Source: Thalassobacillus pellis
Lineage (GTDB): Bacteria > Bacillota > Bacilli > Bacillales > Halobacillaceae
Direction: 5' to 3'
Assembly: GCF_016908295.1 (NCBI RefSeq)
Contig: NZ_JAFBDO010000005.1
Location: 124,001-188,000 of the forward strand
DNA length: 64,000 nucleotides
The notes below the pieces were generated by a model that was not told the DNA's origin, ran no database searches, and saw nothing but the letters and a program-made list of their open reading frames with translations. This document shows, piece by piece, positions 26,256-34,983 of the stretch (positions within the stretch are counted from its first letter, which is position 1; each line of letters starts with the position of its first letter). Position numbers and translations under genes: made by a program.

Positions 26256-27281
26256 TTGTTACATGAACAGGATTTAAAGGAAAGAATAGAAAATATTGTT
26301 GATGAAAAAAAACTTTCCGGTACGGTAATATTAAAACAAAATGATGACTGGTGTTTGGAAATCACACGCGGATTCGCCAACCGGAGTGAGCGTATTTCTA
26401 ACAACAGTCACACTCGTTTCGGAATAGCTTCAGGCTGCAAATTATTTACTGCCATTGCCATCTGTCAGTTAGTGGAACAAGGAATGATATCACCTGATTT
26501 GCATTTGGAAGACTGTCTGGATATAGAGTTTCCATATTTTAATAAATCGGTGACCATTGATCACCTGCTTACCCACCGTTCAGGTATACCTGATTATTTT
26601 GATGAGGAAGTGATGGAGGACTTTGCAGACCTATGGAAACATAAACCTATGTATACCATGGACAATCACCACAGTTTTCTGCCTTTTTTTCAATACGAAA
26701 AAATGAAATTTCCACCGGGGGAAAGGTTCCATTATAATAATGCTGGTTATATTCTCTTAGGCTTAATTGTAGAAGCCGTAACAGGGACAAGCTTTACAAA
26801 TTATGTGGAACATCATATTTTTGAGCGGACCGGGATGAAGGACTCTGGATACTACGCATTGGATCAGCTTCCGGAAAATACGGCTATCGGCTACATAGAT
26901 AAGGAAGATGGCACGTGGGTGACTAATATTTATTCGATTCCTATAAAGGGCGGGGCTGATGGAGGAGCGATTATATCCGCTCCTGATATGATTAAATTAT
27001 GGGAGGCAATCTCTGACCGTCTGCTATTGAGTGAAGATATGACAAGGAAGCTTATCCATCCCTATGTTCATGTGAATAAAGAGATGTACTACGGCTATGG
27101 GGTTTGGGTTATCAGAAAAGAAAAATCAGTTTATAAGTATCAAGTAATGGGCTATGATCCTGGAGTAAGATTCCATTCATCATACTATCCTGAATCTAAC
27201 GTGAAGCTCGTCATTACCGCTAATAACGAAGCAGATACATTAGACATAATGAAGAGAATTGAAATATTAATGGATAAATAG
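26256..27281 (+). CDS. Serine hydrolase of the beta-lactamase/penicillin-binding (class C-like) family
   Basis: About 341 residues with the serine hydrolase motifs SxxK (SGCK in GIASGCKLFTAIA) and YxN (YNN in FHYNNAGYILLGLIVEA), and DHLLTHRSGIPDY typical of the family. Members are esterases, peptidases or D-amino-acid hydrolases more often than true beta-lactamases. No signal peptide is seen, so it is probably cytoplasmic. I choose TTG 26256 because GGAGGG at 26243-26248 sits 7 nt upstream; an in-frame ATG at 26232 lacks a ribosome site. The function is unknown. Confidence 0.78.
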   Translation: MLHEQDLKERIENIVDEKKLSGTVILKQNDDWCLEITRGFANRSERISNNSHTRFGIASGCKLFTAIAICQLVEQGMISPDLHLEDCLDIEFPYFNKSVTIDHLLTHRSGIPDYFDEEVMEDFADLWKHKPMYTMDNHHSFLPFFQYEKMKFPPGERFHYNNAGYILLGLIVEAVTGTSFTNYVEHHIFERTGMKDSGYYALDQLPENTAIGYIDKEDGTWVTNIYSIPIKGGADGGAIISAPDMIKLWEAISDRLLLSEDMTRKLIHPYVHVNKEMYYGYGVWVIRKEKSVYKYQVMGYDPGVRFHSSYYPESNVKLVITANNEADTLDIMKRIEILMDK

Positions 27282-27295
27282 ATACTGGCCGAGAA

Positions 27296-27360
27296 GTAAA
27301 GGCAGCATAAGCACTGTGAGACAGTTGGGGAGACCATTCACTGAGTCTGCTGCCTTTTAC
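27296..27360 (+). terminator. Terminator after the serine hydrolase gene
   Basis: GTAAAGGCAGCA and TGCTGCCTTTTAC pair with a one-base bulge across a 40-nt loop that itself can fold partly. The downstream T run is short. Confidence 0.55.
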
Positions 27361-27455
27361 TAAAACAAGCATAACAGAACGTACGTTCTTATTCAAGTGG
27401 AATTTAGCAAGTTATGAAAAAATTATGAAATCCAGTGATAACAGGAGGTGCTTTT

Positions 27456-27935
27456 ATGCTGATTAGAAAAATAACCGAGCCCGATTATGAATTCCTGATG
27501 GATATGATGTATGAATCGATCCACATACCAAAAGATAAACCCCCAAAGAGCGAGCTTCTCAACGAGCCAGCAATCAAAAAGTATAATGAGGAATGGGGAA
27601 GGAAGACAGACAGAGCATACCTGGCAGTCGATTCTGATGGTAACATGCTGGGGGCTTCCTGGTATCGGTTATTTGAAGAGAACAACAAAGGATACGGGTT
27701 TGTGGATAGCCATACTCCGGAGCTGGGTATTGCTGTCCGGCAAGCTGCCAGAGGGAAAGGGGTCGCATCATCCCTGATGGCAAAATTAATCGACCAGGCA
27801 AGACAGGATGGTTATTCAGCTTTATCACTGAGTGTCGATCCTGATAACACTGCTGCTATCCAACTATATACAAAATTTGGATTTGTAAAGGTGGGAATCT
27901 CTGGGACATCATGGACAATGAAGTTGACTTTCTAA
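27456..27935 (+). CDS. GNAT family N-acetyltransferase
   Basis: A 159-residue GNAT enzyme using acetyl-CoA. The acetyl-CoA pyrophosphate loop is QAARGKGVASSLMAKLI (about 91-107), followed by ALSLSVDPDNTAAIQLYTKFGF, the usual motif B region. ATG 27456 is preferred over an upstream ATG at 27435 because AGGAGGTG lies at 27443-27450. The acceptor substrate is unknown and neighbours do not help. Confidence 0.82.
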   Translation: MLIRKITEPDYEFLMDMMYESIHIPKDKPPKSELLNEPAIKKYNEEWGRKTDRAYLAVDSDGNMLGASWYRLFEENNKGYGFVDSHTPELGIAVRQAARGKGVASSLMAKLIDQARQDGYSALSLSVDPDNTAAIQLYTKFGFVKVGISGTSWTMKLTF

Positions 27936-28015
27936 CAAAATTCCAGTAGATTAATAGACTTTTGTTAGAAAAATGATACAATTTAAGATAGTACATATGG
28001 TGAGGGGATAAGCGC

Positions 28016-28621
28016 ATGGAGCATTGGTTGAGGAAAATATCTGTCATACTTGTGGCCATATTAACATTGGGCATGTATATTCCACCGACTTACTTGGAAG
28101 CAGATGCTGCAGAGAGTAAGGAAGTCTCTTCCTCAAGAAACAACCATAATGAAGCTCTCATCACTTCGTCTGCCGGTGTAGATGAAGATCAACAACTGGA
28201 TAATTTATTAGAGGACATCGGGGAAAATCCCATTGATGTGGTTGCAGAGAGGGCGAAAACACAGACTGTAACCAAACTTGGACCGAAAATCATCTCCAAA
28301 GTAGAACATGAGATAACGGATACGATTTTTCCTGAAATGGAAGAAGTAATCCATAACATAATAACTCATGCAGGGGATGAAGTACCATATTATGAGATAA
28401 CCGAAGAGTTGTCTCCTGGTTATGGAGAGAAAATTTTTAACTTGTACGATTATCGTACAGGTGAGGAGCTGGCCAAGTTCCATGTCAGGCGGGATAAACG
28501 CCCGGGGGAAGGATATTGGTTCAATTTCCATTATCATTTGCGTGATGATAATTTTGAAAAGCACCATACCATTGGTGAGGTTTATTGGGACAAAAATACT
28601 CCTCCTAAATGGATGGCTTGA
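28016..28621 (+). CDS. ypjP: YpjP-like exported protein
   Basis: A 201-residue protein with an N-terminal signal-like segment (about residues 5-24, LRKISVILVAILTLGMY) and a conserved C-terminal half: KIFNLYDYRTGEEL, FHVRRDKRPGEGYWFNFHYH and GEVYWDKNTPPKWM, which I recognise from B. subtilis YpjP (203 residues, function unknown). It is probably exported or membrane-tethered. An extended -10 sequence TGATACAAT at 27974-27982 lies about 33 bp upstream of ATG 28016. Confidence 0.78.
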   Translation: MEHWLRKISVILVAILTLGMYIPPTYLEADAAESKEVSSSRNNHNEALITSSAGVDEDQQLDNLLEDIGENPIDVVAERAKTQTVTKLGPKIISKVEHEITDTIFPEMEEVIHNIITHAGDEVPYYEITEELSPGYGEKIFNLYDYRTGEELAKFHVRRDKRPGEGYWFNFHYHLRDDNFEKHHTIGEVYWDKNTPPKWMA

Positions 28622-28648
28622 GTAAAAACAATATGGAAATAAACACGG

Positions 28649-28687
28649 AGTCTCGGGTGGGTTCGCATCTTACCTGGGACTTTTTTT
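28649..28687 (+). terminator. Terminator after ypjP
   Basis: AGTCTCGGGT pairs with ACCTGGGACT (two G-T pairs) and is followed by seven T residues. Confidence 0.75.
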
Positions 28688-28810
28688 GCACTTCCATAGG
28701 CAGTTATCTTCAGATTTTTCAAAAAGGTGGGTGTTTGTTTTCTAAAGATAGTGGTATATACTTATAGTTCTATGTCCGTAAAAATAATTACTCTTACGAG
28801 GTGTTTTTTA

Positions 28811-30349
28811 ATGAAGAATGTATCTGCAGTGTTTTGGTACGCAATTATACTTTGTGCAATTTTTGTCGTATGGGGAGCAGTAGAACCAAATCAATTGGAA
28901 ACTGTTTCTAGTAAGGTGACATCTTATATCTCTGATGTATTCGGCTGGTATTATTTATTAATAGTGGTAATCATGTTGGCGTTTTGTGTATATTTGATAT
29001 TTTCACGGTTCGGACACATTAAACTTGGAAAGCAATCTGAAACTCCTGATTTCAACCTTCCCACTTGGTTTGCCATGTTGTTCAGTGCCGGAATGGGAAT
29101 GGGACTGGTATTCTGGACAACCGCTGAACCGATTTCCCATGCTTTTAAAAGTCCGCCGGAAGCTAAAACCGGGACAGATGAGGCAATTAAGGAAGCGCTT
29201 CAATATTCCTTTTTCCACTGGGGACTTCATGCATGGGCTGTCTATGGAGTAGTTGCTTTGGTCCTCGCTTATTTTAAATTCCACAAAGGGTATCCTGGTT
29301 TGGTAAGTGCCACACTTGTTCCTCTATTTGGAGAAAAAAGCATGGGAGGGTTGCCAGGCAAGCTTATTGATACATTAGCTGTGTTTGCCACGGTAGTCGG
29401 TGTTGCTGCTACATTAGGATTCGGGTCCGCTCAAATCAACGAAGGGCTTGCCTTCTTATTTGGCACCCCTAGCAATTATGGCTTCCAATTATTGATATTG
29501 GCTGTATCGACGGCATTATTCGTTTTTTCTGCCTGGTCAGGAATCAGCAAAGGTATTAAATATTTGAGCAATATTAACATGTGGCTGGCCTTTTTACTGT
29601 TAACGCTTTTATTCATTGTCGGCCCTACTTTATACATTTTGAATATGTTCACGAGCACGCTTGGTGGTTATATAACGAATTTCTTTGATATGAGTTTCCG
29701 GATTGCTCCTTTGAATGAAGATAGCCAGACTTGGATCAAGGGCTGGACGATTTTCTATTGGGCATGGTGGATTTCATGGTCCCCATTCGTGGGTATATTC
29801 ATTGCGCGTATTTCCAGAGGACGTACAATCAAAGAATTCATGCTTGGTGTGCTGTTTGTTCCGTCTATCGTATGTTTTATATTCTTTGCGGTGTTCGGCG
29901 TTTCAGCATTGAATCTGGAACAAAATGGAATCGATCAAATTTCGAAATATGCCTTAGAAACAGCTACGTTCGGTGTCCTGGATCATTATCCGCTTGGATT
30001 CCTGATGTCCTTAATCACAATTTTCGTCATCGCAATCTTTTTCATTACGTCTGCCGACTCAGCAACTTTCGTACTTGGTATGCTTAGCACAAATGGCTCC
30101 CTTAACCCAGCTGGTTTTGTGAAAATCCTCTGGGGACTGACTCTTTCAGCAATGGCTGCTATAATCGTGTATTTTGGTGGAACCCAAGGCCTGCAAAACG
30201 TGCTGATTATCGCAGCTTTACCATTTTCCATCATTGTCATACTCATGGGAATGTCATTCTACAAAGCTGCCTGGCGAGAAGTTGGTAGAAAGAAAAAAGT
30301 CGATAAAAGAAAAAAAGGTAAACAGGAAGATGCACCAACAAACGCTTAA
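28811..30349 (+). CDS. BCCT family betaine/choline/carnitine transporter (OpuD-like)
   Basis: A 512-residue permease, the same length as B. subtilis glycine betaine transporter OpuD. It has about twelve membrane segments, the glycine-rich FSAGMGMGLVFWTTAEP and the substrate-binding Trp motif FYWAWWISWSPFVGIFIARISRGRT on segment 8. It imports quaternary ammonium osmolytes with sodium or protons. ATG 28811 is chosen with ACGAGGTG 8 nt upstream; the longer in-frame extension to 28727 adds a non-conserved segment. The C-terminus is very basic (KKKVDKRKKGK), like osmosensing tails. It fits a halotolerant lifestyle. Confidence 0.88.
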   Translation: MKNVSAVFWYAIILCAIFVVWGAVEPNQLETVSSKVTSYISDVFGWYYLLIVVIMLAFCVYLIFSRFGHIKLGKQSETPDFNLPTWFAMLFSAGMGMGLVFWTTAEPISHAFKSPPEAKTGTDEAIKEALQYSFFHWGLHAWAVYGVVALVLAYFKFHKGYPGLVSATLVPLFGEKSMGGLPGKLIDTLAVFATVVGVAATLGFGSAQINEGLAFLFGTPSNYGFQLLILAVSTALFVFSAWSGISKGIKYLSNINMWLAFLLLTLLFIVGPTLYILNMFTSTLGGYITNFFDMSFRIAPLNEDSQTWIKGWTIFYWAWWISWSPFVGIFIARISRGRTIKEFMLGVLFVPSIVCFIFFAVFGVSALNLEQNGIDQISKYALETATFGVLDHYPLGFLMSLITIFVIAIFFITSADSATFVLGMLSTNGSLNPAGFVKILWGLTLSAMAAIIVYFGGTQGLQNVLIIAALPFSIIVILMGMSFYKAAWREVGRKKKVDKRKKGKQEDAPTNA

Positions 30350-30357
30350 AACTATAA

Positions 30358-30389
30358 AAGCCCAAGAAACCAATCGGTTTCTTGGGCTT
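30358..30389. terminator. Bidirectional terminator between the BCCT and kinase-like genes
   Basis: AAGCCCAAGAAACC and GGTTTCTTGGGCTT form a perfect 14-bp stem with a 4-nt loop between two convergent genes; both flanks are A/T-rich. Confidence 0.85.
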
Positions 30390-30395
30390 ATTAAA

Positions 30396-31073
30396 TTATT
30401 TCCAGAATAACGTCAACCTGGCAATTTTCCGCATGAACTCGTCTAAAGTGAAGGTTTCATCGGCTGTCTGGTTATACCATTTCCTGATTGTTTCCAGCAG
30501 CCAGAATGGAATCGGCTTACCATCGATGTAGTGATAGTACGCAGCATATCCTTTGGCAAGGTGCTCCCATCTGAAATCATTTCCTGGATTTTCGTATTCT
30601 GACAAATCCAGGATTTTTGCACGTCCATCTTGCAAAATGATGTTTTTTAAATGAATATCACGCGGGTTTAGACCTTTTTGCCGAATGTATGCTCTTGTAT
30701 CATTGACATCCTTAATAGCCTGTCCGGGAATATGGATACCTTGCAACAGGCAATCGTAAAGTGTAGGTCCCGGCTCATAATGAAGAACAAGGAAATTATC
30801 ACCAGCAGCATGCAAGCGTGAAAGTGTCGGGAGTTCTCCTAACTGTTGATAGATCCTCTGTTCAATCTCTTTTTTATATTGTTTTTCCTGTGCATATAAC
30901 TTAAAGGCATACGCCGGGGCTTCCATATGGCGGAATACAGCCGCATCTGTCCCCACTCCGATACAACGCAAGCCATCTGCACTTCCTGTGATAGTGACAG
31001 GTCCATTGTTGGGGGTCGCAGAGATCTGGATACTGGTTAATGCATGAGCTGCTGTATGCCAATCTTTGGCCAT
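30396..31073 (-). CDS. Serine/threonine protein kinase-like protein (YrzF-like)
   Basis: A 225-residue protein with a shortened kinase fold: IGVGTDAAVFRH resembles the glycine loop, YAFKLY carries the ATP-binding Lys, LNPRDIHLKNIIL is the catalytic loop (Asp and Asn present) and AKILDLSEY replaces the DFG motif. The C-lobe is abbreviated. B. subtilis YrzF is a similar short kinase-like protein. Catalytic residues appear intact, so it may phosphorylate a small molecule or protein, but nothing in the neighbourhood shows the target. Confidence 0.68.
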   Translation of the reverse strand: MAKDWHTAAHALTSIQISATPNNGPVTITGSADGLRCIGVGTDAAVFRHMEAPAYAFKLYAQEKQYKKEIEQRIYQQLGELPTLSRLHAAGDNFLVLHYEPGPTLYDCLLQGIHIPGQAIKDVNDTRAYIRQKGLNPRDIHLKNIILQDGRAKILDLSEYENPGNDFRWEHLAKGYAAYYHYIDGKPIPFWLLETIRKWYNQTADETFTLDEFMRKIARLTLFWK

Positions 31074-31369
31074 TTGACCAACGCCCTTCTATTAATTTAT
31101 TTGCTTGTTTATACTATTCGGGATTTGTGACCCTTATGTGTAGGTGAATAGCTTCCAAATTGAGGAAGTATGAGGTCACTTTCTGACTCTATTTTACCAC
31201 CACTTATGATATCTTTAGTATTTTTCTGCTCTCTGTCAGGCTATTAAGTTTTTAAATAAATGTAAAACACTTTACCTGCTTCCGATGCGAATTATTTGTC
31301 ATGGCTGCCTGTTGCATCTTTAATAGAATTATGTTGATTATTAAATATTTTTTAAAATGAGGGAATTCA
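31074..31369. other. Intergenic region with no recognised element
   Basis: This A/T-rich 296-bp spacer separates two divergent genes and must carry both promoters. No convincing -35/-10 pair, repeat or small gene stood out. Confidence 0.5.
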
Positions 31370-31975
31370 TTGTTTAGGAAAATTAATAATGTCGTTGCAT
31401 GGCTTATCATGTTAATGACCATAGGGTTTATTATTGTCCTTTTTATAGATGGGGAAGACGGTTGGCAGCCTTCCCTGCCAGAACTACCTGACCCGAACGC
31501 CCCGATGCCCGAGAAACTTCACCCTAAAGTCGCGGAAAAAAAGGATATATTAATAGAGAAAGCAGAAGAGAAAGGGATTAAGGTTGTCATCACAGAAGGG
31601 TTAAGGTCAAAAGAGGAACAAAACGCTCTTTATAAACGCGGTCGATCTCAGGAAGGCAATATCGTCACTTATGCAGAAGGCGGCGAGTCTTATCATAATT
31701 ATGGGTTGGCAATTGATTTCGCTTTACGCAATGATAAAGGGAAAGTAATCTGGAATACCGCCTATGATGGCAACGATAATGGAAAGTCTGACTGGATGGA
31801 AGTCGTATCGATTGCCAAAAGCCTCGGTTTCGAATGGGGTGGTGATTGGGAGCGATTCAAGGATTATCCCCACCTCCAGCTGGATATGGGCTACAGCATC
31901 AGAGAATTGCAAATGGGCTTTCGTCCGGACATACTTGAGGAAAAATCAGAAGAGCAGGGAGGAAATGAGGGTTAA
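31370..31975 (+). CDS. M15-type L-alanyl-D-glutamate/D-Ala-D-Ala peptidase (CwlK/VanY-like), membrane-anchored
   Basis: A 201-residue cell-wall peptidase. An N-terminal membrane segment (about 8-27) is followed by a short proline-rich linker and the zinc peptidase domain: TEGLRSKEEQNALYKRGR, zinc ligands His and Asp in SYHNYGLAIDF, FEWGGDW with the catalytic Asp and the last zinc ligand in YPHLQL. This resembles B. subtilis CwlK and phage endolysins that cut L-Ala-D-Glu bonds. The start is TTG 31370 with GAGGGA upstream. It is monocistronic. Confidence 0.8.
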   Translation: MFRKINNVVAWLIMLMTIGFIIVLFIDGEDGWQPSLPELPDPNAPMPEKLHPKVAEKKDILIEKAEEKGIKVVITEGLRSKEEQNALYKRGRSQEGNIVTYAEGGESYHNYGLAIDFALRNDKGKVIWNTAYDGNDNGKSDWMEVVSIAKSLGFEWGGDWERFKDYPHLQLDMGYSIRELQMGFRPDILEEKSEEQGGNEG

Positions 31976-32082
31976 TTAATAACGTTTATTTTCGCTGCGT
32001 TGCAAAAACGTCATGGATATGTTATCATTATTTTCTGACAATTAAGAGCGAACCTATAGTTAACTGGAAAGAGGTTAGATGG

Positions 32083-32973
32083 ATGGGTATGAATACACGG
32101 TCAATGGTTTTTACGCTTTATGGTGATTATATCCGTCATTACGGCAGTGAAATCTGGATAGGGAGTTTAATACGCCTTTTAAAAGAATTCGGCCATAATG
32201 AACAGGCTGTACGTGCTGCAATTTCCAGGATGTACAAACAAGGATGGGTAGAGTCCAATAAAAAAGGCAATAAAAGTTATTATTATTTAACGGAACGCGG
32301 AGTCAGAAGAATGGAAGAGGCCGCCCAGCGTATCTTTAAATTCAAGCCTGAACAATGGGATGGTAAATGGCGGATGCTTATGTATACTATTCCCGAGACA
32401 CGAAGAAATGCCCGGGACGAGTTCCGTAAAGAATTAGTGTGGAGCGGGTTTGGAGCAATGTCCAATAGTACCTGGATTTCCCCGAGCAGCTTGGAAAAAC
32501 AGGTAGCTGACTTAATCGAAAAATACGAAATAGAACCTTACGTGGATTTTTTCATTTCCGAATATAAGGGTCCTGCTGATAATAAGGAATTAGTGGAGAA
32601 ATGCTGGAATCTTGATGAGATCAACCAGAAGTACAACGAATTCATTTCCTATTACAGCCAAAAGTTTATCATCGATAAAAACAAAATCCAGAAAGGCGAA
32701 ATGACAGACGCGGAATGCTTTGTGGAACGCACCAGCCTTGTGCATGAATACCGGAAATTCTTGTTTGTCGATCCTGGCCTTCCGGAAGAACTGCTTCCGG
32801 AAAAGTGGCTTGGCAGTCATGCAGGTACCTTATTCAGTGATTACTATAAGGTGCTTGCTGAACCGGCATCCCGTTTTTTTGAGCAGGTTTTCAAAGAGGG
32901 AAATGAAATCAAGCACAAAGATAAATCCTATAATGCCATGCAGCACCCACTGATGATGGAGAACAAAGCATAG
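32083..32973 (+). CDS. paaX: PaaX family transcriptional repressor
   Basis: A 296-residue protein with the PaaX architecture: an N-terminal winged helix (about 8-75: LLKEFGHNEQAVRAAISRMYKQGW with the recognition helix, then YYLTERGVRRMEEA) and the middle/C-terminal PaaX domains (WDGKWRMLMYTIPETRRNARDEFRKEL, FGAMSNSTWISP, FVDPGLPEELLPEKW). PaaX represses phenylacetate genes and is released by phenylacetyl-CoA. GAGG at 32071-32074 precedes ATG 32083. Here it stands alone, 26 kb from the paa-like genes at the left edge and 3 kb before the aromatic amino acid cluster, so it may link the two. Confidence 0.83.
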   Translation: MGMNTRSMVFTLYGDYIRHYGSEIWIGSLIRLLKEFGHNEQAVRAAISRMYKQGWVESNKKGNKSYYYLTERGVRRMEEAAQRIFKFKPEQWDGKWRMLMYTIPETRRNARDEFRKELVWSGFGAMSNSTWISPSSLEKQVADLIEKYEIEPYVDFFISEYKGPADNKELVEKCWNLDEINQKYNEFISYYSQKFIIDKNKIQKGEMTDAECFVERTSLVHEYRKFLFVDPGLPEELLPEKWLGSHAGTLFSDYYKVLAEPASRFFEQVFKEGNEIKHKDKSYNAMQHPLMMENKA

Positions 32974-33013
32974 AAAAAAGGAGACAGGGCAAAGCTCGCT
33001 GTCTCCTTTTTTT
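32974..33013. terminator. Bidirectional terminator between paaX and the gamma-carbonic anhydrase gene
   Basis: AAAAAAGGAGACAG and CTGTCTCCTTTTTT form a 14-bp stem with T runs on both strands between convergent genes. Confidence 0.9.
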
Positions 33014-33033
33014 AATTGTAAATATGAAGACTC

Positions 33034-33552
33034 TCAGCTGTCTGTTATATCCTCCCTATACTGCTTTCCTTTTTGGACATATGTATCGATGGACAGCTGA
33101 ATTAATTCGAAGTCCTTCTCATCAAGCTCCCTGACTACTTTTCCGGGCGAACCAACAACTAAAGAACGAGGAGGAATTTTTTTACCAGGCGGAATTAATG
33201 TGTTTGCCCCGATGATCGACGCTTCTCCAATAACAGCCCCATCAAGAATGGTGGATCCCATGCCAATGATACAGCGGTTTTCTACCGTACAGCCATGAAG
33301 GATAACATTATGTCCGACAGTGACTTCGTTCTTTACCACCAGCGGATGCTCCTCATAAAGGTGGCAAGTGGCATTGTCCTGGATACTACAGCGTTCGCCG
33401 ATATGAATCGGAGCTTCGTCCCCGCGCAAAACAGCGTTAAACCAGATGCTGGATTCTTTTCCAATAGACACATCGCCAATAACATGAGCCCCCGGGGCCA
33501 TAAATACACTATCGTCTACTTGTGGTATTTTCCCGCCATATTTGTGAATCAT
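33034..33552 (-). CDS. Gamma-carbonic anhydrase family hexapeptide protein (YtoA/PaaY-like)
   Basis: A 172-residue left-handed beta-helix protein with repeated hexapeptides (VIGDVSIGKESSIWFNAVLRGDEAPIHIG) and the metal-binding histidines in ATCHLYEE and VGHNVILHGC. B. subtilis YtoA has about the same length (171). E. coli PaaY, next to paaX in that species, belongs to the same family and acts as a thioesterase on CoA adducts blocking the phenylacetate pathway. Here it is convergent with paaX, so a PaaY-like role is possible, but the length favours YtoA. Carbonic anhydrase activity is unproven for most of the family. Confidence 0.78.
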   Translation of the reverse strand: MIHKYGGKIPQVDDSVFMAPGAHVIGDVSIGKESSIWFNAVLRGDEAPIHIGERCSIQDNATCHLYEEHPLVVKNEVTVGHNVILHGCTVENRCIIGMGSTILDGAVIGEASIIGANTLIPPGKKIPPRSLVVGSPGKVVRELDEKDFELIQLSIDTYVQKGKQYREDITDS

Positions 33553-33621
33553 CTTATTCCTCCTTATTATTGTGAAAAGATTAAAAATATTATAACATTA
33601 ATTATACGAAGGAGGAAAATC

Positions 33622-34581
33622 ATGAGATATCTTTGCGAGTTTTTGGACATCGACTATCCTATTTTACAAGGTGGCATGGGCAATATCAGCAATGCACCAT
33701 TAACTGCGGCTGTTTCAGAAGCCGGTGGCCTTGGCACTATTGGTGCAGGCACCATGGAACCACAGGAACTGGAAGCCATTATAATCGATACGAAAAAGCG
33801 TACCCAAAAGCCGATAGCTGTAAATGTTCCAATTAAAGTGACCCCATATTTAAAAGAAGTGTTAAATCTTATCATCAAACATGAAGTACCGGTCGTTTCC
33901 TTATCAGCAGGCAATCCAGTGCCGATAATCCCAACTCTGAAGGAACATGGCATTAAAGTGATAACGGTGACTGCGTCAGTAAAACAAGCTGTGAAAGCAG
34001 AGCAGGCTGGGGCTGATATCATTGTAGCGGAAGGGTATGAAGCGGCAGGTATCAATTCTAATCTGGAACTGACAACGCTTACGCTGATTCCCCAAATAAT
34101 CAGGGCAGTGGATGTACCAGTGGTTGCAGCAGGCGGGGTAGGAGACGGCAAATCATTGGCAGCACTGCTCACTCTTGGAGCCAGTGGAGTACAAATGGGC
34201 ACGCGTCTTATCGCGACGGAAGAAGCTCCGTTTCACCAAGCGTATAAACAAGCGCTGCTTAACGCTAAAGATAACGATACAGTGGTTGTCGGCAGATCAG
34301 TCGGACAAGTTCGCCGCGTTATGAAAACTCCTTATGCCGAAGAACTGCTTGAAAAGGAGAAAGCAGGTGTTCCGCCGGAGGAGTTTGCCGAAATGACTTC
34401 TGAAAAATACCATAAAATCGGTGCTATAGAAGGAAAGCTGGGGCAGGGATTCATAAATGGAGGACAGGTTTCCGGCCTGGTTTCCGATGTTCCTACTGTT
34501 GCACAGTTGTTTGCTTCCATGATAGAAGACGCTAAACAAAGAATCAGTCAATTACATAATATTTTCCAAAATGAGTTATGA
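33622..34581 (+). CDS. Nitronate monooxygenase / FabK-like FMN protein
   Basis: A 319-residue TIM-barrel flavoprotein of the 2-nitropropane dioxygenase/enoyl-ACP reductase II family: PILQGGMGNISNAPL at the start, KPIAVNVPI, PVVSLSAGNP, IIVAEGYEAAGINS, VPVVAAGGVGDG and LTLGASGVQMGTRLIATEE. The motif at the active-site loop is GYEAAGIN rather than the usual EAGGHIG/EGGEAGGH, so its reaction is uncertain. The frame is open upstream to 33295, but AAGGAGG at 33608-33614 marks ATG 33622 as the start. It is divergent from the YtoA-like gene. Confidence 0.8.
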   Translation: MRYLCEFLDIDYPILQGGMGNISNAPLTAAVSEAGGLGTIGAGTMEPQELEAIIIDTKKRTQKPIAVNVPIKVTPYLKEVLNLIIKHEVPVVSLSAGNPVPIIPTLKEHGIKVITVTASVKQAVKAEQAGADIIVAEGYEAAGINSNLELTTLTLIPQIIRAVDVPVVAAGGVGDGKSLAALLTLGASGVQMGTRLIATEEAPFHQAYKQALLNAKDNDTVVVGRSVGQVRRVMKTPYAEELLEKEKAGVPPEEFAEMTSEKYHKIGAIEGKLGQGFINGGQVSGLVSDVPTVAQLFASMIEDAKQRISQLHNIFQNEL

Positions 34582-34669
34582 CCTGCGGAGCAACCCGTGG
34601 GTTTTTTCTCTGTCTACGAAATTATAAAAAGGGGTGGTAGTGGATAAGCCTTTTGTTTCATCCAGCTCC

Positions 34670-34764
34670 AGCGCCTACCCCCTCGAGGTTTTAAGCCGAT
34701 CCTCTCTGTGACAGAGACCGTCACGACGAGGCTTGGCTTAAACTAGTCGGGGTGAGCAGGCGCT
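34670..34764. repeat. Family A stem-loop repeat, full copy 1 of a tandem pair
   Basis: Outer arms AGCGCCT (34670) and AGGCGCT (34758-34764) and inner arms CCCCC/GGGG, CTGTGAC/GTCAC make a long interrupted hairpin of about 95 bp. It lies in the 552-bp gap before the ABC importer operon, followed directly by a second copy. Confidence 0.75.
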
Positions 34765-34788
34765 TCCGCTTTTGTTTCATCCAGCTTC

Positions 34789-34884
34789 AGCGCCTACCCC
34801 CTCGAGGTTTTAAGCCGATTCTCTCTGTGACAGAAAACGTCACGACGAGCTTGGCTTAAACTAGTCGGGGGTGAGCAAGGCGCT
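34789..34884. repeat. Family A stem-loop repeat, full copy 2 of a tandem pair
   Basis: Nearly identical to the copy at 34670, joined by the unit CTTTTGTTTCATCCAGCT and ending AAGGCGCTTGCGCTTTTG. The rest of the gap (34900-35133) holds the promoter region of the next gene. Confidence 0.75.
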
Positions 34885-34983
34885 TGCGCTTTTGTTTCAT
34901 TATTCCCTTGGTTTTACAGGAATTTTGACTTAAAAAGTAGAACTATATAATTATAAAATAATAATAAATATTCTGAAAATAAA

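Noticed and set aside
33295-33621. Upstream extension of the nitronate-monooxygenase-like gene
   Set aside because: It overlaps the divergent YtoA-like gene and is not similar to the family; AAGGAGG marks ATG 33622 as the start.
34670-34884. Tandem repeats considered as a CRISPR array
   Set aside because: The units are about 95 bp, self-complementary and lack unique spacers; no cas genes are present.
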